This document shows positions 1 through 9,597 of a stretch of 64,000 bases of DNA, in pieces (position 1 is the stretch's first letter; each line of letters starts with the position of its first letter). Both the position numbers and the translations under genes were made by a program. The notes below the pieces were generated by a model. The model saw only the letters and a program-made list of their open reading frames with translations. It searched no databases and was not told the origin of the DNA. Source of the stretch: Romanomermis culicivorax. Taxonomy: Eukaryota; Nematoda; Enoplea; Mermithida; Mermithidae. The DNA lies in NCBI GenBank assembly GCA_963922205.1, contig CAWUHX010000362.1, positions 186,001-250,000 of the forward strand, in the 5' to 3' direction.

Positions 1-1
1 A

Positions 2-3000
2 ACTCCTGCTTTCCTTGACACGGGTTGCCCACGCACTATCATTAGCCAACGCCTCCATAAGGCCTTGGCTAAAGAAAGTCCGAAGGCGGTCATGGCGTTC
101 CAGCAACATCACGACTTTAACCCATTGATGAGCATCAATGGTAAAGCCGTTCATACCATCCTTTCGGGACCATATGAAATCATGTTGCCCGGAAACCGCC
201 AGCCGAACACACGGATCGATGTACATCTCCATGTGTGCAAGACTACGTCTCCCTTCTGGGCACCTGTTGACCTCATACTCGGACTGGACTTCTTAGAACA
301 GTTCAAGAACATTATGTTTGACTACCAACGTAATGTTTGTCGGCTGGACGCGGTAGAATTACCCCTCCTGCTGACCACGCCGGAGATTGACCAGATCGAC
401 CCCTGGTGGGAGAACACTCGTGCTCTCTCGCGAAACTCACACAGGTCGGGATCACGATCGCGGTCCAGGGCTTCGTCCATCTCTCGGCCACACTCACGGG
501 CCTCCTCAGTTGCTTCATCACGTGGGTCAGCTAGGGGATCCCGGGCCTCTTCTAGACGGGCAAGTCGTCATCTGTCGACCTTGCACGGGTCAGGTTGCCC
601 TCGACCTCCGCCTGGAACCTCTCCAGTTACGCTTGAGAAGGGCCGATACCGCGAGCCAAGTGATTCAGATGCTCCGACATCACCCGTGCCAAACGCGCCT
701 CCGCTATCGGACACCGAGGTTGAATCACTAGGAGCTACTCAGAGTCCGAAGGATCACTCAGACCACATACTAACGGTACAGGATGAGTCCACCCTTCTGA
801 ATGACCCGGAACCCTCCGTCGGATACGCTCTAGTAGGCCTCCTACGTCGTACGGGACTGCCGATTCCAAAGCGGTCCGGTAAGACCAAACATGTTAGTGG
901 TGCCACCACACCTGATTCCGGTCATGTGGTCACGGCTTTTTACCCAAATGATATTCGGACACCTCATATCAAAGTTCTCCTCAACAACTGGGTAGAAGCG
1001 AAGGCACTGGTCGACACAGGAGCTGTTTTCTCACTCTTGGACCACAAGTTAGCGGCCCAGCTGCCCAACTTGTCACTATCACCAACCAGGGCACGCCCTA
1101 TCGCAGCCAACGGGTCCCCGATCCCACTGCTAGGAGCAGCCTACATCACAGTTACAGTGGCTGATGTCTCTGAACGGATTCAGGTCCAGATACAGGAGAA
1201 CTGTTCAGCTGAACTGGTCCTAGGAACCAACTTCCTCGGCCGGTTCAATTGTGTCAGTTTGAACTGGGAGAAATCTTTCCTCCAGTTCAAAGAGAGTAGA
1301 ATCCCCTGTGACGGTCTCATCCACAGCCCACCTTCTGCCCGCGGCGCTTTGCCCCTGAAGGACTTGGTGATTCTAGAGCCTCGCTCACTGACACGATTCA
1401 CTGTCCCTGTCCCACCAATCTATACGAACGTGCCTGAGGTGGCCTTCTTTCCGAAGCACCTCACCGGGTCTCAACGACACGTATATTTTGCTGGAAGCGT
1501 CAGTACCGTGACCAACGGTCACATACCGCTTCAGGTAGTCAACCCGAGTACTCATTCCGTGGTTCTCTACCCACACACGACCATCGGTCATGTGCAAATG
1601 CATAGTGAGCCCTCACGGGAATCACCGGTCGACTCAGACACCGTCCTCGATCGTCAGTGGGTCGAGGCCAATGCTGTAATCTCACCGGACATCTCCCCTC
1701 GGGACCGGGCAGCCTTACTCGACCTGCTGGTTGCATACACCGACCTTTATGCTCTTGATGAAAAGGACACAGGTTCCACTGATCTCGTCCAGCACGAAAT
1801 CAGCACGGGTGATGCCCGCCCAGTCCGCCGTTTTCCTTACCGGTCCTCACCTAAGGAAAAGGATCTCATCATGCAGGAGGTCAAGGCGCTCCAGGAGAAA
1901 GGTATTATTCGGCCCAGCACGTCTCCGTGGGCTACTAATACTGTCCTGGTGCGCAAGAAAAACGGTTCTCACCGTATGTGTGTTGACTTTCGTGGTCTTA
2001 ACGAGGTCACGAAAAAGGATGTCTACCCTCTCCCGCGGATAGATGATATCCTCGACACACTCAAGGGTATGAAATATTTCACTACCCTTGACCAGGCTAA
2101 CGCTTATTGGTCAATCCCGATTGCCGAGGCCGATAAGGAAAAGACGGCTTTTAATACGCCTATTGGACTTTACGAATTCAATTATTTGCCTTTCGGTTTA
2201 TGCAACGCGCCAGGGACATTTCAACGCCTTATGGACCTCCTCCTTACTGGAATCCAATGGCGCACGGTTCTGACTTATCTCGACGACATTTTGGTGTTCG
2301 GGAACTCTCACACCCAAATGCTTGAGCGCCTGGCAGATGTGTTCGCCCGTCTTCGCCGGGGTGGAATGAAGCTCAGACTGAGCAAGTGCAAATTCTCGCA
2401 CTCAGAGGTAGAGTACCTAGGCTATCGCATCTCACAGAGCGGCCTAGAACCTGACCAAGCCAAGCTGGCCGCCGTCCAAAACCTACCCATTCCACAAAAC
2501 GCCAAAGACATCAAGTCCTTCCTAGGCCTCGTGTCTTACTACAGGCGTTTCATCCCTGGTTGTGCCCGGCTCAGCGAGCCACTCACCAAGCTCTTACGGA
2601 AGGAAACTACTTTCCAGTGGTCAAAACCTCAGCAGGAGGCGTTCGATGAACTCCGCCGCCTGCTGACCAACCCTCCTATCCTGCGCCATCCGGACTTTTC
2701 GAAATCCTTTATCCTTCAAACTGATGCGAGTATTTCGGGGATAGGAGCGGTTCTTAGCCAGTTAGACGAAAATGGATACGACCATCCTGTCGCGTACGCC
2801 AGCCGAGGGTTAACAGCGGCCGAGAAAAACTACTCCATCACAGAACTGGAGACTCTCGCTGTTGTCCATTTCGTCAAGCACTTTCGACCATACCTCTTCC
2901 AACACGAGGTGGTCGTTCAGACTGATCATACCGCGGTCAAAGCAGTGTTGGAGAAGCCTAACCCCTCTGCTCGGATCGCTCGGTGGGGACTCGCGCTCGC

Positions 3001-4657
3001 CGAATTCAAACTGACAATTCGGCCGCGAAAAGGTCAGTCTAATGGTAATGCTGATGCATTATCACGCCTGCCGGATCCTAACTCCCTCACCGGTCAGAGT
3101 ATTGATGATACTCCCCTCTACAGACCTGAGGGGCACGTTATGATGATCACCGATGGTGCGCAGCACCTGGCGAGATCAAGGGCCTTGACCGATGGTGTGC
3201 AGCACCTGGCGCGTTCAAGTAATTCAGCACCGATCACTGCTGGCGCGGAGCGCCCGGTACGATCAGAGTCTTATGCCGAGATATCCGTCGGTGCGCAGCA
3301 CCCAGACCTTTTCGCTGCTCAGCTGGAGGATCCGGACTTGGCCGACATCATTCGCTCTCTTAAGCCTCTGGGCGACCAGAATGATGTGCGAGGCTACCAT
3401 CTGTTGGATAACGTTCTTCAGAAATGGACAGGCGAGTCCAATAAGATCGTCATACCCAGATCCATGGTTACTACCATTATCCGGGCTCATCACGATGACA
3501 TCTTAGCTGGACATTTCGGTGCTAAACGTACTGCGCGGCTCATTGCTCGCAGATACCACTGGCCCTCCCTCAGTCGGGATGTCAAGTCCTTCTGTCAGCG
3601 GTGTGATCTTTGCCAACGGAATAAGCCCGCTCGACAGAAAACCACTGCGACCCTGAAACCTATCACCATCACGGGACCGTTTCACCGGGTAGGTGTCGAC
3701 TGCATGGGACCAATGACCACTAGCGAAGCTGGCAACCGTTTCATCGTAGTCTTTATCGACTACTTTACGAAATGGGTCGAGGCTTTTGCTACTCCGGACA
3801 TCACTGCGCACACCATAGCCCGGCTGTTTGTCACGCAAATTGTCTGCCGGCACGGGGCACCGCAGATTCTTCAGTCAGATCGTGGCACTGATTTCACATC
3901 AAAACTGATGACTGAAATCACTGCGATCTGCGCAACGAAGAAAATCCACTCTACCGCCTATCACCCGATGACCAACGGCGAAGTGGAACGAGCTAATCAG
4001 ACGCTAGCCACACGGCTACGTATGTACGTTCATCAAGGACATACTGATTGGGATGAACACCTGCCATACGCTGTGTTTGCCGTCAATATCAGCATGAATG
4101 AATCAACAGGGTACTCGCCCTTTGAACTCATGTACGGTCGCACACCCATGCTCCCTGTTGACGCCGCGCTCTCATTCAACCCTCCGGCCCATATCATTAA
4201 TGTTTCCTCATATGATATGGAGGTCAAACGTCATTTCACGAATGCGTTAACCTTGATCCAGAGTCGGATTGAGAAAGCACAGGAAGCCTATGCACGGTCG
4301 TACGACCGGAGGGCACATGATGTCTCGTACAAAGTAGGGGATCAGGTGCTCAAACTGCGCACCTCCAGCAAACGTGGACTCACTCCTAAATTGCTGCCCA
4401 TCTACGATGGACCCTACCTTGTAACAAGTGTGGCATATCCCAATGTCACACTTCGTCTCGAGATGGATCAGGAAGACACTGTACATGTCAACCAGCTTCG
4501 ACTTTACGTGTCCCCTGAACAACCAAGTGAAGCAGAGGATACACCTCCCACTTCACAGGCAACGGATTCGGCACCCTTATTGTATCCATCAATAAGCCGG
4601 GACTTTACACCGAATCTGATTGACCCACATCTTGATGCAGAGGTCCCCGACCCGTAA
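2..4657 (+). CDS. pol: Ty3/gypsy Pol polyprotein (partial): two retropepsin-like domains, RT, RNase H, integrase
   Basis: The frame is open from base 2, so the start lies outside the window; the first TTG or ATG inside is not the true start. In order: a retropepsin-like domain with DTG at 17-25 and an ILGLDFL motif near 273-293; an S/R-rich linker near 425-570; a second DTG at 1013-1021 with a matching VLGTNFL motif near 1217-1237; reverse transcriptase with YLDDILVF near 2274-2297; RNase H with QTDAS, TELETL and QTDHT; the integrase H2C2 zinc finger near 3485-3620; the DDE core with VDCMGP, SDRGTDF and GEVERANQ; and a GPY/F-type C-terminus near 4330-4510. No chromodomain is visible. The frame has no internal stop or frameshift, which suggests a young copy. 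The family assignment is firm. The double protease is what I see in the sequence; whether both are active is unknown. Confidence 0.9.
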   Translation, partial: TPAFLDTGCPRTIISQRLHKALAKESPKAVMAFQQHHDFNPLMSINGKAVHTILSGPYEIMLPGNRQPNTRIDVHLHVCKTTSPFWAPVDLILGLDFLEQFKNIMFDYQRNVCRLDAVELPLLLTTPEIDQIDPWWENTRALSRNSHRSGSRSRSRASSISRPHSRASSVASSRGSARGSRASSRRASRHLSTLHGSGCPRPPPGTSPVTLEKGRYREPSDSDAPTSPVPNAPPLSDTEVESLGATQSPKDHSDHILTVQDESTLLNDPEPSVGYALVGLLRRTGLPIPKRSGKTKHVSGATTPDSGHVVTAFYPNDIRTPHIKVLLNNWVEAKALVDTGAVFSLLDHKLAAQLPNLSLSPTRARPIAANGSPIPLLGAAYITVTVADVSERIQVQIQENCSAELVLGTNFLGRFNCVSLNWEKSFLQFKESRIPCDGLIHSPPSARGALPLKDLVILEPRSLTRFTVPVPPIYTNVPEVAFFPKHLTGSQRHVYFAGSVSTVTNGHIPLQVVNPSTHSVVLYPHTTIGHVQMHSEPSRESPVDSDTVLDRQWVEANAVISPDISPRDRAALLDLLVAYTDLYALDEKDTGSTDLVQHEISTGDARPVRRFPYRSSPKEKDLIMQEVKALQEKGIIRPSTSPWATNTVLVRKKNGSHRMCVDFRGLNEVTKKDVYPLPRIDDILDTLKGMKYFTTLDQANAYWSIPIAEADKEKTAFNTPIGLYEFNYLPFGLCNAPGTFQRLMDLLLTGIQWRTVLTYLDDILVFGNSHTQMLERLADVFARLRRGGMKLRLSKCKFSHSEVEYLGYRISQSGLEPDQAKLAAVQNLPIPQNAKDIKSFLGLVSYYRRFIPGCARLSEPLTKLLRKETTFQWSKPQQEAFDELRRLLTNPPILRHPDFSKSFILQTDASISGIGAVLSQLDENGYDHPVAYASRGLTAAEKNYSITELETLAVVHFVKHFRPYLFQHEVVVQTDHTAVKAVLEKPNPSARIARWGLALAEFKLTIRPRKGQSNGNADALSRLPDPNSLTGQSIDDTPLYRPEGHVMMITDGAQHLARSRALTDGVQHLARSSNSAPITAGAERPVRSESYAEISVGAQHPDLFAAQLEDPDLADIIRSLKPLGDQNDVRGYHLLDNVLQKWTGESNKIVIPRSMVTTIIRAHHDDILAGHFGAKRTARLIARRYHWPSLSRDVKSFCQRCDLCQRNKPARQKTTATLKPITITGPFHRVGVDCMGPMTTSEAGNRFIVVFIDYFTKWVEAFATPDITAHTIARLFVTQIVCRHGAPQILQSDRGTDFTSKLMTEITAICATKKIHSTAYHPMTNGEVERANQTLATRLRMYVHQGHTDWDEHLPYAVFAVNISMNESTGYSPFELMYGRTPMLPVDAALSFNPPAHIINVSSYDMEVKRHFTNALTLIQSRIEKAQEAYARSYDRRAHDVSYKVGDQVLKLRTSSKRGLTPKLLPIYDGPYLVTSVAYPNVTLRLEMDQEDTVHVNQLRLYVSPEQPSEAEDTPPTSQATDSAPLLYPSISRDFTPNLIDPHLDAEVPDP

Positions 4658-5176
4658 CTCAAGATGCACTCTCTTCATTGTCCCCGCTTACGGACGAGGA
4701 CGTCCTTTTTCGAAGGACCGCCGTGCCCCTCACGAAGTATCCACTCTTGTCCATGCTGGATCTTAGTGGATAGAAGAGAGCGTTCAGCAACCTAAGCGTC
4801 ACGCCTTAGGCGCATCCTCACGCGATAGCCTACACCTCTCAGGGTGCATCCTCTGCGATAGCCCGACAATCTGTACCTCACTGGGCGCATCCTCTGCGAT
4901 AGCCTACATCTTGCCCTGAAAATTTTTTCTTTTCTGTGTTCCAGACCTTCGCACAGGATATTCAATGTCGGCAACTCCACGCATCAACAACCTCCGGTCA
5001 CCATACCACCGAACAAATTACGATCAAAGAAGGCCTCATCCACCGACAACCCAACGGACCTATTCGACCACTCTCGCCGTCACACCTTGGAATGACCTAC
5101 GACCACGGACACGCCGCATAAAACCTCACTACTGACCACTGCAAGGACGAGGACGCCCTTTTTCGAAGGACCGCCG
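4658..5176 (+). other. Retroelement 3' untranslated region between pol and LTR
   Basis: No coding frame of note. A 34-bp direct repeat with the core 'gaggacg..cctttttcgaagga' lies near 4693-4726 and again near 5145-5178. The first copy can fold as a small hairpin (GTCCTT, loop TTTCG, AAGGAC). Three tandem copies of a ~23-50 bp unit with the core 'gcatcctctgcgatagcc' lie near 4805-4905. I do not see a clear polypurine tract just before the LTR, which weakens the exact LTR start. Confidence 0.5.
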
Positions 5177-6631
5177 TGTCACGTGCCGCTCAATTCTCCA
5201 ACGTCACGTGATTCCGATCATGCCGACATTTTGTTATTTTTCATGTTTTGTTTATTACTTGATCATGCTTTTGTTTATTTTCATTTTTACACATGCATTT
5301 TACGTTCGTTTTTTATATTTTTCATGCATTTCTATGTTTCGTTTTGTCGTATTTTTATTTCTTTACAAACGCGGGCTACAGTAGGCCCTTTAGCTAAAAA
5401 CTTCCGCCAGTCGTGCTCCACGAGCACATGGCTATTTTTGGTGCGCTCACGCACCTCTTATCATCAAAAATTAGCGTCGTTTTTGTTACGCAAAACGACT
5501 AGCTAAGAAGTTTTAGCTAAAGACGTTCATATGCTTAGCATAGGCACTGCAGCCGGCCTCAGTGCTAAACGCATGTGAATGAAAAAATGTCTATGTGCTC
5601 ATAGGCATCTTCTGCATCGCGTCTAGCTGCAGAAGTTAGCTTGAGCGCCGAGAAACTCCGCCCAAGCTGCAGCTGTAGCCAAACATGTCCTTAAAAGGAC
5701 ATGTTTCTTTAGTTTTTCGCTCATTCTTGGGTTCACCAAGCTTTCGTCCGGTTGTCACTTCGCGTCCGCCGCCCTTCTTAATTTACATATTTTTATATAC
5801 TCGACTGCGTCCGCCGCCTATTATTCTCAATAAATTTGCATATTTTTGCGTTACTTACTGCGTCCGCCGCTCACCGCCTACAGTACCCCGCTGCCCATCA
5901 GTGCCAGGTGTCCGACCGCCCCGGTTCGTGAATTAAACGTTGGAGTTTCGCCTCCCGCTCGCTCCCGCTCCCTCCTGCTCGCCGCCGCTCGCCGCCACTC
6001 GCCGCCTAGGACGTTTGAGGATCGCATCCCCCGCTCCCAGTGCCAGAAGACCGAAAGCATCCAGGGACTTGCCGCCCGTTGCGTCGTAATCGCTTGAGAA
6101 ACAGGACTAGGTGAGTGTTCTCAGGGGTTTATTGTTATTTGTGGGTTATTTGTTGGGAAATCCTTCCTAAGTCGGTTTCCCAAGTCCACAGATAAGTAGG
6201 GCCTCCACCTCTCAGGTTCGGGCTAAAAGGGGCTGTCTGGTTCATAATCGGGTCCCATAATTTAGGTCATTTCACGGGTGACCCTGTCCCCACTCTTACT
6301 GAGTAGGACTCGGGGATTGTCGCACCTAGCCTGGCAGCGTTGTCCATTACCCTACAGCACGACCCCAAGGACAACTCCAGAGAACCAACTATAGACCTCT
6401 CTATAGCCACCAATTGCCAGGTTAGGCCCCAACGCCAACTTGGGAAGCCTGGGGAAAATGCCAGTATCCATCAGGAGTCACAGCCTATTACTCACTGTAA
6501 TAGGATCAATCTGATATGGTTCACCATCAATGTGACGTCTAAAACACGGTACTACCTGATGAGATACCCAAACCTCCCCAGCTCTCCCAAAACCCACATG
6601 TCATACACGTGACATGGCGTAAAATGTGACA
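5177..6631 (+). repeat. Probable 3' LTR of the gypsy element
   Basis: It begins TGTCAC and ends GTGACA, a short inverted terminal pair. Its right end abuts sequence that matches the interior of another transposon (compare 6635 onward with 37475 onward). It contains a possible 5' splice site, AGGTGAGTG, near 6109. The 5' LTR is not in the window, so identity between the two LTRs cannot be used as a test. A second GTGACA at 6609-6614 is an alternative end. At 1455 bp it is long for this family. Confidence 0.55.
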
Positions 6632-7144
6632 CGCTTGAAAGAAAACAAAAACAAAAAATTATCAGAAAAATTCCCGATTAAAATTGTTTTGTATGGAGCT
6701 TAATTGCATAAAAAATAAATAAAACAAAATAAAATGAATAAAATAATTAAGCAGTAAAGGCAGAACAAAAAACAAATACTAAAAGGACTAAAAGTACTGT
6801 AATAAACAGTAAGGAAAATATATAAAAAAGTACACGGAGGCGAAAAAATTGAACAAAAAGTGGCTCAAAACAAGAATATAAAAGGAATAAGTCAATAAAG
6901 GAAAAAGAAACAAAAAAAGCATGTAGATATGTTAATAATAAACAAAGCAGAATAAAAAACCGTAATGACGTGAATGTCATGCTATAGAGCCATAAATGTC
7001 AGAAATCAGGCGATTGCGCCATCCAACAGATCGAAATCTCTGAGACTTCGCTGTTTTGGGATATCGCCGTTTTGAGAGTCGCTGCATTGAGTCTCGCTAT
7101 TTTGAGTTTCGCTGTTGTGTGTTTCGCTGAATAGAGGTGAGACC
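6632..7144 (+). mobile_element. Remnant (right part) of tandem-repeat-ended transposon, family A
   Basis: An A-rich stretch (6640-6970) and then a minisatellite arm (about 7030-7136) with units like 'tcgctgttttgaga'. The same order of sequence is found at 37470-38010 and, inverted, at 17021-17620. The gypsy element has removed or displaced the left part. The end is set by comparison with copies at 38010 and 18913. Confidence 0.65.
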
Positions 7145-7477
7145 TACCACACATCATTATGTAAAGCTACAGACTTTTAAGCTGACTCGACTCGACCCCG
7201 GGTTATATGTGAAAAGTTCTACAGTAAGCACTATCATCAACTGTTTATTGCTCTATAACAAAAAGCGTGCCAGAATTTATAGAATCTGCTTTCGAATTAA
7301 TATCAATTCTTCACAAACTATGATGTGTCTATTGAATGGGTATAAATAAAGGAAGAAAATCCGTGTAAATCTAGTGTTGTCTAGAATTCCAGTTCTTACT
7401 TTATAAAGCTTATGCACTTTCGATCAAGTCATTTGAAGCGACAAATGAGTCTGTCATAAATTTTGTGGTGTCCCCAA

Positions 7478-8714
7478 TTTCGGCTTAGCCAAAAAAATGC
7501 GACGGTTGCTGACTTTCATAACTTTCAGACGGATGAACCTTTTTTAATGGGATCGCAACATTAGAATGCCCTGTCTGTCTTTGTTACAAGGGCTAAATTT
7601 TATGTTTCTATGATTTATGGTTACTGTACAAACAGAAATTTAATAAAAGTGGTCATTTTTCAAAAAGTAATAGCTGTGGAAACAGAGCAAAAGTTATCCT
7701 ACTGTGAAAAAAGTTTTGTAAAGCTGTTACACACAATAATACTTTGAACTCACCCAGATTCGTAAGTTGCACGTAATCAATGTTGCCAACTGCGGGGTTT
7801 TTCCCCAAAATTTGGGGTTTTCTTTTCAATTTGAGGTTTTTTTGGGGTTTTACATAGTGTGGGGTTTTCTTCGGGTTTTTTTTTAAATTCGGGTTTTTTT
7901 TGGGGATTCTGTTCAGCAAGTAGTAATTACTTTTTAAGGTAGAATACTGAATTTTTTACAAAGTATTATTCATCATCACCGTTTTTCTTTAGTGCTTTTT
8001 CTCCTTTTTTAGTCTAATATTTTTTTGCAACTATAAAGATTTTTCGGACTCTTTCCTAATTATCGGGAGTTTATCGAGTATTCCGACGTTTTTCAGCGTT
8101 TTTTAGGGAATTAAGAATTTTTTGAAGATTAGGAAAAACATTTTAGGCTCATAAATTTTGTCTATTAATATTGTTCCATACATATACGTTTTGAAAATTT
8201 TGGGGTTTTTTCCCAAAATTGGGGTTTTCTTTGGGAGGGGGGGTTTGAAGGCAGAAGTTGGTAACACTGCACGTAATTTAAAGTCATAAACATCTTGTTT
8301 CAATATGGGCAAAATTTCGCCAAAATCAATAACTTTTGTTTTTATTTACAAAAAAAGGAAAATCAGTTCAGTCATTGACCAGATCGAAAAACGATTAAAA
8401 TTATTGGTGAAACAGAAAGTAGCACACTTCTCTCTTGTAGTTTGCAGCTGTTATATGGTTCTCATGATTGGATCTATTTTAATTTTTCTCTTGTAAAACA
8501 TGTTGTCAATTTTTCAAAATTTATTTGCAAAAACACCGACGTTTAGTACTTTTGATTCTAGTCAGTCAATATTCGAGAAATCTGGCTGAAACTTTGCAGT
8601 CTTTATGTCAGATGTTTTATCTGTCGACGGCAGAAAACCGCATTGAAAACGCTTCATCCGTATATGAATGGTATGAAAGTCAGTACTGGTCGCTTTTTTT
8701 GGCTCATCCTGTAC
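7478..8714 (+). mobile_element. Mariner-like non-autonomous repeat, copy 1 (with nested MITE)
   Basis: The ends carry the inverted motif 'gagccaaaaaaggcgac' followed by a segment like 'gctgactttcataacttt'. Other copies lie at 34436-35171 and 54724-55484, and a left end alone lies at 57705-57775. The outer sequence TACAGGGTGAGCCAAAAA resembles Tc1/mariner-type ends with a TA target, but no transposase frame is visible. This copy is lengthened by the insertion at 7778-8268. Confidence 0.55.
7778..8268. mobile_element. MULE-like MITE with 9-10 bp TSD
   Basis: The terminal inverted repeat is AATGTTGCCAACT at the left against AGTGTTACCAACT read inward from the right. It is flanked by the direct repeat (t)GCACGTAAT at 7769-7777 and 8269-8277. 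The body is rich in 'ggggttttt' blocks facing both ways. A 9-10 bp TSD is typical of Mutator-like elements (family knowledge). No coding frame is present. Confidence 0.7.
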
Positions 8715-8880
8715 AAAAAAGCAAAAAACATGAAAAAATTCGATAAGCCGTAAAGTGCAAAGTACCCAATTATCAACTTATATCACAAGTCAATTTAATA
8801 CAAGATCGAATCTCTTATAAATCGTGTCTTATAAACTTCAGAAAAAAAATATTTACACAGAAAAACAAACAAATTTAATT

Positions 8881-9597
8881 TCATTTAACCACAACCGACG
8901 ACGTTAAAAAACAACTGTACAAATCGGAATTGTAGAAAAAATTAGCCGCGCCGTTTCGACCACCATTATTTTTGTCGAGATTTTTGGCCGAATGCCAACA
9001 AATATCGCCCGAACAAACGACCGTCCACCCTTTGTCGTTCAACATGCGCAACAAATTGCACATCACTTTCCTGGCCGTTTCGTGGTCGTATTGTTCGCCC
9101 ACAATTTTGATCCACGGTTTATGCGACATTTTAAATTCGTAAAAATGTAAACGATCATTTTTCGGATCTTCAGAATTTATCAAAAACGACGGGTCGCTAC
9201 TTTGGCTCACAGCAACCAAATTTTTTCGTTTCTCGGCCGGTGTAACGAAACTTTTTTCCGCTTCTTTGTGTAAACCGAAAGTCCAATTATCGATTATCGT
9301 ATGCCTGATTACACTTTTGACGTCTTGCGACCCGTTGATCAATCGAATTCGATCGATTTCGTTCATTACTAGACACATATGAGCGGTGGTCGAATCATCG
9401 TTCAAAACGGCGAAATTCGAATTTCGACATTTCAAAATGAAAGCGATATCTTTGTTCATATTGTAGCCGACGTCTACGCAAGCCAAAATTTGGCTGTTGG
9501 TTTCCGAAGCCCAATGATGGAAAAGTTTGGTGACAAAATAACGTACGTGGCCGACGATATTGTCGTTGGTGTGGAAAGACCAGGGGTTGCCGGCTAA
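8881..9597 (-). CDS. Exon 5 (terminal) of the four-domain gene
   Basis: The acceptor CCTTCCCCGCAG is followed by codons for LAGNPWSF, which complete domain copy 3 in phase 0 after EFK. Domain copy 4 follows ([16 protein letters not shown] ... FYEFK ... [10 protein letters not shown] ... NFFYNSD), and then a TGA stop at 8883-8881. The frame extends upstream to a potential ATG at 9654, but that stretch is better read as intron. An ATTAAA lies just past the stop as a possible poly(A) signal. Confidence 0.75.
   Translation of the reverse strand, partial: LAGNPWSFHTNDNIVGHVRYFVTKLFHHWASETNSQILACVDVGYNMNKDIAFILKCRNSNFAVLNDDSTTAHMCLVMNEIDRIRLINGSQDVKSVIRHTIIDNWTFGLHKEAEKSFVTPAEKRKNLVAVSQSSDPSFLINSEDPKNDRLHFYEFKMSHKPWIKIVGEQYDHETARKVMCNLLRMLNDKGWTVVCSGDICWHSAKNLDKNNGGRNGAANFFYNSDLYSCFLTSSVVVK

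Larger units (their letters stand above)
1..6631 (+). mobile_element. Ty3/gypsy LTR retrotransposon, 5' part outside window
   Basis: The left edge of the window falls inside the protease region. A long pol reading frame ends at 4657, about 520 bp of untranslated sequence follows, and then comes a probable 3' LTR at 5177-6631. The right junction is supported because the sequence from 6632 on matches the inside of another transposon copy (37470 onward), so the retroelement interrupts that transposon. The element is visibly more GC-rich than its surroundings. Gag and the 5' LTR are not in view. No envelope-like frame follows pol. Confidence 0.85.
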
